DNA of 64,000 nt from Puteibacter caeruleilacunae (GTDB lineage Bacteria > Bacteroidota > Bacteroidia > Bacteroidales > Prolixibacteraceae): assembly GCA_005217565.1 (NCBI GenBank), contig SJCO01000001.1, positions 685,893 to 749,892 of the forward strand, in the 5' to 3' direction. Positions 1 to 8,867 of this stretch are shown in pieces. The notes beneath the pieces are model-generated. The model was given only the letters and a program-made list of their open reading frames with translations, had not been told where the DNA came from and ran no database searches. How positions within the stretch are numbered: position 1 is the stretch's first letter; the number at the start of each line of letters is the position of its first letter. A program made the translations under genes and the position numbers.

Positions 1-1
1 A

Positions 2-3000
2 TACCTGATCTTGTTTTTATTGTCTTTCTCGATTGTTGATGCGATTGCACAACAACAGACTATAACAGGAAAGGTATTGGATGGAGCATCGGAAGGAATT
101 CCGGGTGTTAATGTCGTAATTAAAGGAACGGTAGTGGGGACCGTTACCGATTTTGAAGGTAAATTCAGCATTAAAGCAAAGAGCGATGATGTGTTGGTTT
201 TTACCTTTATTGGTTTTAAGACAAAACAGGTTGCTTTAAAGGGAAGAACTAATCTTAACGTTACCCTTGATGAGCAGAGTGTTGATTTAGACGAAGTGGT
301 AGCTGTAGGTTATGGTACCATGAAAAAAAGTGACGTTACAGGATCATTGAGTCGTGTGTCAGCTGATCTTTTCAAGGATCAGAATAATGTATCAATCGAT
401 CAAACATTGTCAGGAAGAGCAGCAGGGGTACAAGTGGTTGCCAATAGTGGTGCTCCAGGAGCAGGGGTGAGCATCCGTATTCGTGGAGGAACATCTATAA
501 ACGCCAGTAATGAACCATTGTATGTGATAGATGGTATTCCTTTCGTTAACAGTTCATCGAATACATCTACTGGAGGTATCGGTTTTGATGCAGAAAATCC
601 GATGGTTAATATCGATCCTTCAGATATCGAATCGATAGAAGTGTTGAAAGATGCATCTGCCACTGCAATCTATGGATCGCGTGGAGCTAATGGTGTTATT
701 ATGGTAACTACAAAAAGTGGTAAAAAGGGGAAAACCGAACTTACCTATTCAACCTATGCGGGAATTACCGAGGTATCTAAAACACTGGATCTGATGAATG
801 GAGAAGAGTATGCTTCATTTATGCATCAGGCTAGTCCAAGTGATGAGCGTTTTACGGATCAGGAAACAGGATTGGCTATTAGTTATGCTGATTCTGCATC
901 GGTGGATTGGCAGGATGAGGTATTCCGTCAGGCTGTGGTTCATAATCACAATTTAAGTCTTAGTGGAGGAAATGGAAAGACCAACTACCTATTTTCATTG
1001 GGGTATTTAGATAATGATGGTGTGATTATTAATACAAATCTGAAGCGTTACTCCAGTCGCTTTAAGATTAATCATCAATATTCTGATCGTTTTACTTTAG
1101 GCGCAAACATGTCGCTTGGTTTTACCGAGGAGGATGGTATTGTGTCGGCAGGAACGCAGAGTGGAAGTAACGCTGGAATTATTACCAACCTGATTATCTA
1201 TCGACCAACAGCTTTATTTGCTGATGGGGATGATGCGTTGGCTTTTGATGAAGTGGGAAATAAGACTAATCCATTGGTTTATGCTGAAGAGGTGGAAAAG
1301 CAGACCTATACTTTAAGAACTGTTGGAAGTGTTGATATGACATATAAGCTTACCGATGATCTAAAGATAAAAGTTACCGGTGGAGCCAATATCAATAACG
1401 TTAAAAGAAAGCAGTACTATTCATCAAGTGTAGGTCCTGGAAAAAATAGCCATGGCAAGGGAGTTCAGAGTGATATCATGCGCATTGTATGGCTTAACGA
1501 TAATGTTTTAACTTATACAAAGCAGTTAGGAAAGCATCGATTGAATGCTATGGTAGGAACTTCAGTTCAGCGATCAATTACTGAGAAATTAGATGTAACC
1601 AATACGTTTTATGATATAGAACAAAATGCTGTCGATCAAATAGGATCAGGAACACAACCATTAATCCCACAGTCATCACGTTCTGAGTGGGGATTGTTCT
1701 CTTATTTTGGTCGTGTTAACTATGGTTTTGATAATCGTTATTTGTTAACTGCCAGTTATCGTGCCGATGGATCATCTAAATTTGGAGATAAGAACAAGTA
1801 TGGATATTTTCCAGCATTTTCTGTGGCATGGCGAGCAAGCGAAGAGGCTTTCATTAAGGATGTAGATTGGATTTCAAACTTTAAAGTTCGTAGCGGTTGG
1901 GGACAAACAGGTAACCAGGATATTGGTCTTTTTAGTTACCTTGAGATGTTACAGCAGCAGAATTATAGTTTCGATGGAAGCATTGCTACCGGAGTACAAC
2001 CAGGAAATCTTGGAAATCCTGACTTAAAATGGGAAACTACCTCACAGGTAAACATTGGTGTAGACCTAGGTCTCTTTAAGAATCGTCTTACGTTTACTGC
2101 CGATTATTACCATAAAAAAACAAAGGATTTGCTGTTGAATCTTCCGTTATCAATGGTTTCTGGATTTTCAAATGTGATGGCCAATGTTGGAGCCATTAAG
2201 AATGAGGGAGTTGAGTTTGCATTAACAACAGTAAATATCAATAAGAAGAAATTTAAGTGGACTACCGACTTTAACATCTCATTCAATACCAATGAGATTA
2301 CTAAACTGGTAAACGATGGTCAGGATATTTATGTGAACGCTAAATATAATTCGACAGTGCCTGTGACTTATGTGTTGCGAGAAGGAGAGCCTGTTGGATC
2401 AATGTACGGTTATGTTTGGGATAAGAGTGATCCACTTTATCAAATTGAAGACTTTACCTGGCAGGATGGTAGCAATCCTGATATCGCTCATGAGGATCGT
2501 GTATATGAAATCAAAGAGGGAGTTGCTTATCTGGCTGGTAGTAGTGTTAAACCAGGAGATTTGAAGTACCAGGATGTAAAAGCGGATGGTGTAATAAATT
2601 CAGAAGATCGCCAGATCATTGGTAATGGTTTACCTAAGCACTTTGGAGGTTTAATAAACTCCTTTAAGATTCATAATTTTGATTTGCGGATTGGTCTTCA
2701 GTGGAATTATGGTAATGAGATCTACAACGCCAACAAATTTGATTACCTAAGACCTAACATTGGGAAAAATCAGCATGTTGATGTATTGAACAGTTGGACT
2801 CCGGAAAATCCTAACACAACTATACCTTCGTTGACTGGATTTGGTGCGGTTTTACCGTCTTCATTTGTTGTAGAGGATGGCTCTTACCTGCGTATCAATA
2901 ATGTAACGCTTGGTTACACGCTACCAAAACAGTTGACTCGTCGTCTTGATGTGAAGAAGATTCGAATTTATGCTTCAGCAATGAATTTATACACGTTTAC

Positions 3001-3130
3001 CGACTATTCAGGATTTACTCCGGATGTTAGCGTGGGTGGAGGAGTAAGTAAATCCTTAATGCCTAGTCTGGATTATAGTTCATATCCACAGACAAGAACA
3101 ATTATGGCAGGTTTATCAGTGACATTTTAA
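2..3130 (+). CDS. SusC/RagA-family TonB-dependent outer-membrane receptor, 5' partial
   Basis: Imports oligosaccharides across the outer membrane with the SusD lipoprotein encoded 19 nt downstream. The reading frame is open to the left edge, so the true start lies outside the window; the TTG at 11 is only a codon within the signal peptide, which ends near the AIAQ residues. Right after it comes a CarboxypepD_reg-like domain (first 80 or so residues, ITGKVLDG through the TDFEGKFS motif), then the SusC signature VAVGYG, a plug domain with the DASATAIYGSRGANGV motif, and a long beta-barrel ending in the aromatic residue Phe. There is no STN domain between signal peptide and CarboxypepD_reg, unlike the two SusC proteins at 45.6 and 54.3 kb. 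This argues for control by a cytoplasmic-membrane sensor such as the hybrid regulator at 26395 rather than a FecR/ECF pair; that link is inference. Confidence 0.96.
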   Translation, partial: YLILFLLSFSIVDAIAQQQTITGKVLDGASEGIPGVNVVIKGTVVGTVTDFEGKFSIKAKSDDVLVFTFIGFKTKQVALKGRTNLNVTLDEQSVDLDEVVAVGYGTMKKSDVTGSLSRVSADLFKDQNNVSIDQTLSGRAAGVQVVANSGAPGAGVSIRIRGGTSINASNEPLYVIDGIPFVNSSSNTSTGGIGFDAENPMVNIDPSDIESIEVLKDASATAIYGSRGANGVIMVTTKSGKKGKTELTYSTYAGITEVSKTLDLMNGEEYASFMHQASPSDERFTDQETGLAISYADSASVDWQDEVFRQAVVHNHNLSLSGGNGKTNYLFSLGYLDNDGVIINTNLKRYSSRFKINHQYSDRFTLGANMSLGFTEEDGIVSAGTQSGSNAGIITNLIIYRPTALFADGDDALAFDEVGNKTNPLVYAEEVEKQTYTLRTVGSVDMTYKLTDDLKIKVTGGANINNVKRKQYYSSSVGPGKNSHGKGVQSDIMRIVWLNDNVLTYTKQLGKHRLNAMVGTSVQRSITEKLDVTNTFYDIEQNAVDQIGSGTQPLIPQSSRSEWGLFSYFGRVNYGFDNRYLLTASYRADGSSKFGDKNKYGYFPAFSVAWRASEEAFIKDVDWISNFKVRSGWGQTGNQDIGLFSYLEMLQQQNYSFDGSIATGVQPGNLGNPDLKWETTSQVNIGVDLGLFKNRLTFTADYYHKKTKDLLLNLPLSMVSGFSNVMANVGAIKNEGVEFALTTVNINKKKFKWTTDFNISFNTNEITKLVNDGQDIYVNAKYNSTVPVTYVLREGEPVGSMYGYVWDKSDPLYQIEDFTWQDGSNPDIAHEDRVYEIKEGVAYLAGSSVKPGDLKYQDVKADGVINSEDRQIIGNGLPKHFGGLINSFKIHNFDLRIGLQWNYGNEIYNANKFDYLRPNIGKNQHVDVLNSWTPENPNTTIPSLTGFGAVLPSSFVVEDGSYLRINNVTLGYTLPKQLTRRLDVKKIRIYASAMNLYTFTDYSGFTPDVSVGGGVSKSLMPSLDYSSYPQTRTIMAGLSVTF

Positions 3131-3149
3131 TCGCTAAAATGAGGAAATT

Positions 3150-4739
3150 ATGAGAACATTGAAAATGAAATATAGCCTTATCATACTAATTGTTTCAAGC
3201 ATGTTTGTGGCATGTGATAGTGTGGTGGAATTGACTCCTAAATCAGGAATTGAGACAGAGAACTACTTTAAAAACGAGGCCGATGTATTGGTTGCCTTAA
3301 ATGGTGTATATGATGCTTTGGGTGACCTGAATGGTTATGGGAATAAATTGTGGGGAGCAGGTATTGAAATCATGAATGATGAGATGGAACCAACTCCCGG
3401 AAAGTCTAATATTATTCTAAAGATTCAGTTGTCGAATGGTACTGTAGAGAACGAGAATACTATTCTTAAAGATATCTGGGGGAATGCTTATGTGGGAATC
3501 AATGCGGCTAATCTGGTGTTGAGTAAATTACCTGAAGTGGAGATGGATGAACGCTTAAAGAATAGGGTTGAGGCAGAGTGTAGATTTAATCGTGCATTGT
3601 GGTATTTTAATCTGGTAAGAATGTGGGGGGATGTTCCTTTAAAGTTACAACCATCGACTACCATTGATGAGGTATATGATCGCGCTCCCAAAGAGGATGT
3701 TTATGCTCAGATTATCGAAGATTTTGAATTTGGTGCTGGTGTTGTGAACGGTAACTGGAGTGAGTCGAATAGTGAGACAGGATTGATGTGGTCGTATGAA
3801 GGTCAGAATGAACGAGGACGTGCGACTAAGGGGGCAGCTATGGCTTATCTGGCTAAGGTGTATCAGCATAAGGCTGGATGGCCATTAAAAGATGCAGGAG
3901 CATGGGCTAAGTCTGTGGCATGGTCGAAACGTGTGATTGAATCGGGGAACTATGGTGTTTATGGAGATCTTGATAATGATGGGATTTATGAAGATGACAA
4001 CTACTCACGTATCTGGGGGTATGACAATGAGTACAATGAGGAAATCATATTTGATGTGCAGTTCATTCAGGGAGAAGTAGGTGAAGGAGGACAAATTGGT
4101 TCATATTATGGCGTTAGTGGAAAAGCAGTATACGGAGCTTCCAATACACATGGGCATGTACTGACTAGTTTTACCGATAGCTATGATTCAGCGGATAATC
4201 GATTTGAATGGAATGTAGTTACCTTTAAGTACACCAAAGCGAATGATGGTTCTACGCAACCTCATAAAAAGAAAAAAGATTATACACTGGGTAAATTCCG
4301 TCGTCCGTGGGGAGCTGATCACTATTGGACCGATATTCCATTGAATCTACCTTTGATTCGTTACTCGGATATTCTATTAACCTATGCCGAGGGATTGTTT
4401 GAAACTGGTGGAGATGTTCAAGTGATTAACAATGCAATTAATGAGATCCGAAAAAGAGCTTACGGAACCAAATGGGAAGAGAGTAAGGCTGTTGATGTAA
4501 CAGGTATGGATCATGAGACCTTTATCGACATGCTATTGCAGGAACGCAGCTGGGAACTTTGTTATGAGGGAATGCGTTGGTTTGATCTTGTTAGAACTGA
4601 AAAGTTAATCGAGAAGATAAACGAAAGTGTAAACGATGGCAAAGAGAATTTTAAATGGCCATTGCATGGTCAATTGCCAATTCCTCAATATGAATTAGAT
4701 ATCAATACACATTGGGCAACCAATGGCTATGATCTCTAA
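3150..4739 (+). CDS. SusD/RagB-family surface glycan-binding lipoprotein
   Basis: Partner of the SusC at the left edge; it binds polysaccharide at the cell surface and caps the transporter. The 529-residue length is typical. A lipobox FVAC puts the lipidated Cys at residue 22. The SusD_N-like region (YFKNEADVLVALNGVYDAL, TPR-like helices with AECRFNRALWYFNLVRMWGDVPL) and the C-terminal RagB part (PLIRYSDILLTYAEG, ERSWELCYEGMRWFDLVR) are both intact. An AGGAAA stretch sits just upstream of the ATG. The 19-nt gap to susC indicates one transcript. Confidence 0.96.
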   Translation: MRTLKMKYSLIILIVSSMFVACDSVVELTPKSGIETENYFKNEADVLVALNGVYDALGDLNGYGNKLWGAGIEIMNDEMEPTPGKSNIILKIQLSNGTVENENTILKDIWGNAYVGINAANLVLSKLPEVEMDERLKNRVEAECRFNRALWYFNLVRMWGDVPLKLQPSTTIDEVYDRAPKEDVYAQIIEDFEFGAGVVNGNWSESNSETGLMWSYEGQNERGRATKGAAMAYLAKVYQHKAGWPLKDAGAWAKSVAWSKRVIESGNYGVYGDLDNDGIYEDDNYSRIWGYDNEYNEEIIFDVQFIQGEVGEGGQIGSYYGVSGKAVYGASNTHGHVLTSFTDSYDSADNRFEWNVVTFKYTKANDGSTQPHKKKKDYTLGKFRRPWGADHYWTDIPLNLPLIRYSDILLTYAEGLFETGGDVQVINNAINEIRKRAYGTKWEESKAVDVTGMDHETFIDMLLQERSWELCYEGMRWFDLVRTEKLIEKINESVNDGKENFKWPLHGQLPIPQYELDINTHWATNGYDL

Positions 4740-4780
4740 GCTGTCTCATTGAATCTTAAATCATCTATAATTCATAATTA

Positions 4781-4820
4781 GAGAGGGATGCCCAGATTAT
4801 TTCCTTTGGGCATCCCTCTC
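4781..4820 (+). promoter_or_regulatory. Intercistronic stem-loop between susD and sulfatase
   Basis: A perfect 14-bp stem, arm GAGAGGGATGCCCA at 4781-4794 and its complement at 4807-4820, with a 12-nt loop. No T-run follows, so it is unlikely to be a strong intrinsic terminator. It may instead protect the susCD transcript end or reduce expression of the downstream genes. An in-frame ATG at 4788 lies inside the stem, one reason to prefer the later start at 4836. Confidence 0.8.
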
Positions 4821-4835
4821 AATAGCCTGTACGAT

Positions 4836-6500
4836 ATGATTTCAAAGAAACACATATTATTGGGATCCCTGATAGTTGGGAAGGCTTTGTTTGGCCTGGC
4901 TCAGGATTCGCGTCCGAATATTGTCTTTATTCTTACTGACGATGAAAATGTGAATACCATTGGTTGCTATGGCAACAATGTGAATACACCCAATATTGAT
5001 CGATTGGCAGAACATGGAATTCGATTTACCAATGCAAATGTGGTACATACAGTTTGCAGTCCGTCTCGTTATGCTATTCTCACTGGTCGTTACTATGAGA
5101 ACAACTATCACAAGGATTTCTTAAAGGATTATCCGAAGGGGAAAGCTGCCTGTGTTGGAAATTCTATCTCATTGGAGGATGATCGAATGAATGTAGCTTC
5201 AGTGTTAAAACAGAATGGATACAATACCGGTTTTGTTGGGAAGTTTCATGTTGGATATCATCAGTTTTTAGGGAATAATTCCCGATGGGAAGCGGGTGGA
5301 TTAGAAACCTATCCTAAAGATGCAGATCCCCGAGTTGATGCTGAAACTAACGAGAAGCTAAAGAAGAATCATCAATGGTGGTGTAAAGCCATTGGTAAGT
5401 ATGGATTTGACTATGTTAATGGAGTTTATGCTGCCAATTTAAGAGAATTGTTTAATGATTATCTGAATGTGCATAATGTAGAGTGGACTGCCGATGCTGC
5501 TGTTGATTTTATTAAAAAGCAGCAGAAAGAAGATGATCCTTTTTTCTTGTATGTAGCTACCACTTATCCGCATGGACCTGCTCCTGAACGCAAGGTTGAT
5601 GGAAAATATACTGTGTCGCTGGATACTGATCCTTCTTTAACGGGTGAAGGTGTTGTTGTGAAGGATAAAGCGCTTAAAGAAAAGCGTAGAATTGCAATAA
5701 AAGAGGCGATTAAACCAGGCGATGATCGTACCTCTCCTACAGCCCAATGGTGGGATGATACTGTCGGAAAAATTATTGATCAGTTGAAGAAATGTGGTCA
5801 ATATGAGAATACACTTATCGTTTATACTTCTGATCATGGTAAAATGAATCATGGTAAGACTACCTTATATGAAACCGGTGTTCATGTTCCATTGATCATG
5901 CATTGGCCTGCAAAAATAAAAGAGGCGCGTACCTATGATCATGTTGTAGGAAGTGTTGATTACACTCCAACTATTCTGGATATATGTAGTGCTAAGGTAC
6001 CTGAAGCAATGAAAACAGATGGCGTGAGTCTAAAATCAGTATTGCTGGGAAGTGATAAACCTGTACGTGAAGCTTTATTGCTGAAGATGGGGTATGCTAC
6101 AGGAGTAAAAACAGATGACTGGAAATATATTGCCTTGCGATATCCTGAAGATATTGAGAATGCGATTCAGAAGGGAGAAGATTTCTTAGGATACCGAAGA
6201 GAAAGAGTGGCTCAGCCATATTATATGCTGCACAAGCAATTATCACAGAAAGCAGCAAATGGTAATCCTCATTACTTTGAACGCAATCAGCTTTACCGTT
6301 ATAAGATGGATGTAAAGGAGGACGAAAATCTATATAAGATGAATAAGGATGTGGCTCAAAAGATGCATCGCGTGCTTCAACAGCAGCTTGAAGAGGTGAT
6401 TCCGGATCGTCCTTTTGGGGAGTTTGTTGGAGATCATAAATCTGAATTCTTACATCTTCAAGAGACCATTGAATTTCCTGCCTTTACTGACGAAAATTGA
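4836..6500 (+). CDS. Secreted family S1 (formylglycine-dependent) sulfatase
   Basis: Removes sulfate esters from the glycan handled by this locus. The 554-residue protein begins with a signal peptide (MISKKHILLGSLIVG, cleavage near GLAQ). The metal-binding Asp pair is D35-D36 and the sulfatase signature is C74-S-P-S-R, where Cys74 would be converted to formylglycine by a maturase (none in this window). Further conserved blocks are GKFHVG and YTSDHGKMNHGKTTLYETGVHVPLI. The start at 4836 places the signal peptide correctly; a longer form from 4788 would begin inside a hairpin and add 16 residues ahead of it. Regiospecificity cannot be read from the sequence. Confidence 0.93.
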   Translation: MISKKHILLGSLIVGKALFGLAQDSRPNIVFILTDDENVNTIGCYGNNVNTPNIDRLAEHGIRFTNANVVHTVCSPSRYAILTGRYYENNYHKDFLKDYPKGKAACVGNSISLEDDRMNVASVLKQNGYNTGFVGKFHVGYHQFLGNNSRWEAGGLETYPKDADPRVDAETNEKLKKNHQWWCKAIGKYGFDYVNGVYAANLRELFNDYLNVHNVEWTADAAVDFIKKQQKEDDPFFLYVATTYPHGPAPERKVDGKYTVSLDTDPSLTGEGVVVKDKALKEKRRIAIKEAIKPGDDRTSPTAQWWDDTVGKIIDQLKKCGQYENTLIVYTSDHGKMNHGKTTLYETGVHVPLIMHWPAKIKEARTYDHVVGSVDYTPTILDICSAKVPEAMKTDGVSLKSVLLGSDKPVREALLLKMGYATGVKTDDWKYIALRYPEDIENAIQKGEDFLGYRRERVAQPYYMLHKQLSQKAANGNPHYFERNQLYRYKMDVKEDENLYKMNKDVAQKMHRVLQQQLEEVIPDRPFGEFVGDHKSEFLHLQETIEFPAFTDEN

Positions 6501-6740
6501 TCGGCTGAATTGTAAGGTGTTGAAACTAAATTGATTTTATACAGAGAGTCAAAGAGTCGTTACATTTGAACAGTATCCAGAGAGAGGTTCCCGCTAATTT
6601 TGAAATGGTAAATGGGGCAGTTGTTAGGTCGCAATCATAGTTGCGATGATTACAGAATCACTGTCTCAAGAATCATGAATCTTACTCATGGATCTTGATT
6701 CATAAATCTATTAGTCGTTAAAACTTTTAAACAGAAATTG
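6501..6740 (+). other. 240-nt gap with small inverted repeats
   Basis: No coding potential seen. It contains a short hairpin, TCGCAA at 6629-6634 pairing with TTGCGA at 6641-6646, and a second weaker one, GAATCA at 6670-6675 with TGATTC at 6696-6701. A promoter or processing site for the downstream genes is possible, but no TAnnTTTG element was seen. Confidence 0.4.
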
Positions 6741-8804
6741 ATGAAGAATTTTTTTAAAATTAAGCTTTACCTAATTGTGATAGCTTTAGCGGGAATGTTC
6801 GGATGTTCAATGCAACCTTCAAAAGATAGTGTCGCATTGAGTTCACCGGATTCAAAGAATAAAGTAGAATTTAGCTTAAATGAATTAGGCGCACCATATT
6901 ATACCGTATCTCGAAATGACGAAACACTTGTAAGTAAATCGAGAATGGGATTTATTTTTAAAGGGAATGATCATTTTGATTGTAATTTCTCGATTCTGAA
7001 TGTTACTAAATCCGCTCATAATGATACATGGCAACCTGTTGTTGGAGAGTACAAGGAGATCCGCAATAACTATAATGAATTGACGGTTGAATTGCAGGAG
7101 CAAGAAGGGAAAAAACGAAAGTTGAATGTTACCTTTCGTCTATATAATGATGGCCTGGGTTTTCGTTATGAGATTCCAAAGCAGGATAATATTACCAATA
7201 TTGAAATTGCGTCAGAAGAAACAGAATTTGCGATTGCTAAAGAAACAACCGCATGGTGGATTCCTGGTGATTATAACAGTTATGAGAATATTTACAATGA
7301 AACGGAGGTCTGTAAGATTGATTCTGCTAATACCCCAGTGACCTTAAAAACGCTGCAAGGAACGCATTTAAGTATTCATGAGGCTAATCTGACCGATTAT
7401 TCGGACATGACTTTAAAAGTTAATCAGAAAGGTACGTTGTATTGTAATTTGGTTCCATGGCCTGATGGTATTAAAGTGAAGGGAGTGGCTCCGATGAATA
7501 CACCATGGCGTACGCTTCAAATTGGCGAGGATGCAGGGGATTTGATAGAATCTAGTCTGATTTTAAATCTGAATGAACCTAATAGAATTGAGGATACGTC
7601 GTGGATAAAACCAATGAAGTATACAGGGATTTGGTGGACCGTTCATCTTGGATTCGAGACCTTTGAGGTTGGTGAACATCATGCCGGAACAACTGAGAAG
7701 ACAAAGCGCATGATTGACTATGCCAGTAAGTTGGGAATTAAAGGATTGCTTATTGAAGGATGGAATAAAGGATGGGATTTACGCGGAAAAAGTAAAGAGA
7801 TTCCTGATTTCTTACATGGAGCAGAAGATTATGATCTTAAAGCATTGGTGGAATATGCTAAAAGCAAGGGCGTAGAGCTAATTGTTCATCATGAAACGTT
7901 TGGAAACATTGCTCACTATGAGAAGTATATGGAGCCATCATTCAAAATGATCCACGATCTGGGATTGAGCTCTGTAAAAGGAGGTTATGCTGGTTCTATT
8001 AAGCCAGCGGTACAACAGAAACATGGACAGTGGATGGTACGCCACTATCGGAAGCAATTGGAAATGGCTGCAAAATATGGTATTATGCTTGATATTCATG
8101 AGCCTATTAAGCAGACAGGTTTACGTAGAACTTACCCTAACCTTATGACTGTTGAGGGGGTGCGAGGAATGGAATTTGCTGCATGGAGTGAAGGGAATCC
8201 TCCTTCACATACTTTGATGGTGCCTTTTACACGTATGCTTGCAGGTCCTGTTGATTATAATGCAGGAATCTTTGATATCAAATATGAGTCGTTGAAGAAG
8301 CATAAATTTAATTGGAGGATGCCAAAGAAGAAATACCCAAAGAATCCTGGTCCTTGTGTGAAAACCACATTGGCAAAACAGTTGGCGCTGCACGTCGTGT
8401 TGTTCAGTCCGATGCAGATGTCTCCTGATTTACCCGAGAATTATGATGGACATCCTGCGTTTAAGTTTCTTCAAGATGTTGCTGTAGTGTGGGATGATAC
8501 AAAAGTGCTTAATGGTGAAGTTGGTGATTATATTACCATGGCACGTAAGGCAAAGGACTCAGATGATTGGTTTATTGGATCAATGACCAATGAGGAAGCT
8601 CGAACTTTTGAGGTTGATTTAGATTTCCTGGATGAAGGAATAAAATATCAGGCTACTGTGTATGCTGATGCTGCAGATGCTCATTGGGATAAGAATCCAA
8701 CAGCATATAGTATCTCACATCAAGAGGTTAATCGCAATTCAAAGCTAACCGTTAAACTGGTACCAGGTGGCGGTCAGGCTATACGTATTACTCCTTTACA
8801 ATAA
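6741..8804 (+). CDS. GH97 glycoside hydrolase, inverting alpha-glucosidase type, lipoprotein
   Basis: GH97 enzymes cleave alpha-glucosidic or alpha-galactosidic ends. The protein has 687 residues from the ATG; a TTG directly before it is not needed. The lipobox GMFGC predicts lipidation at Cys21 or 22. The N-terminal beta-sandwich (residues 30-290) precedes a TIM barrel with motifs LLIEGWNKGWD, VHHETFG and DIHEPIKQTGLRRTYPNL. Glu385, Glu454 and Glu478 show the same spacing (69 and 24 residues) as the three catalytic glutamates I recall for SusB (439, 508, 532). This is the inverting pattern; retaining members carry an Asp nucleophile instead. The exact linkage cleaved remains open. Confidence 0.93.
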   Translation: MKNFFKIKLYLIVIALAGMFGCSMQPSKDSVALSSPDSKNKVEFSLNELGAPYYTVSRNDETLVSKSRMGFIFKGNDHFDCNFSILNVTKSAHNDTWQPVVGEYKEIRNNYNELTVELQEQEGKKRKLNVTFRLYNDGLGFRYEIPKQDNITNIEIASEETEFAIAKETTAWWIPGDYNSYENIYNETEVCKIDSANTPVTLKTLQGTHLSIHEANLTDYSDMTLKVNQKGTLYCNLVPWPDGIKVKGVAPMNTPWRTLQIGEDAGDLIESSLILNLNEPNRIEDTSWIKPMKYTGIWWTVHLGFETFEVGEHHAGTTEKTKRMIDYASKLGIKGLLIEGWNKGWDLRGKSKEIPDFLHGAEDYDLKALVEYAKSKGVELIVHHETFGNIAHYEKYMEPSFKMIHDLGLSSVKGGYAGSIKPAVQQKHGQWMVRHYRKQLEMAAKYGIMLDIHEPIKQTGLRRTYPNLMTVEGVRGMEFAAWSEGNPPSHTLMVPFTRMLAGPVDYNAGIFDIKYESLKKHKFNWRMPKKKYPKNPGPCVKTTLAKQLALHVVLFSPMQMSPDLPENYDGHPAFKFLQDVAVVWDDTKVLNGEVGDYITMARKAKDSDDWFIGSMTNEEARTFEVDLDFLDEGIKYQATVYADAADAHWDKNPTAYSISHQEVNRNSKLTVKLVPGGGQAIRITPLQ

Positions 8805-8811
8805 TAATCTA

Positions 8812-8847
8812 ATCATCGTTAGGATCTTTGTGGATCTTAACGGTGAT
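8812..8847 (+). promoter_or_regulatory. Intercistronic stem-loop between GH97 and unknown secreted protein
   Basis: A 15-bp stem with two G-U pairs (8812-8826 with 8833-8847) and a 6-nt loop TTTGTG, followed by AT-rich but not T-rich sequence. It sits in the 63-nt gap between two genes and resembles the hairpin after susD in position and in lacking a T-run. Confidence 0.7.
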
Positions 8848-8867
8848 GCTAAAATAACTAAATCGCT

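Noticed and set aside
4788-4835. Longer start for the first sulfatase
   Set aside because: The ATG at 4788 lies inside a perfect 14-bp hairpin and adds 16 residues ahead of a normal signal peptide; the ATG at 4836 is better.
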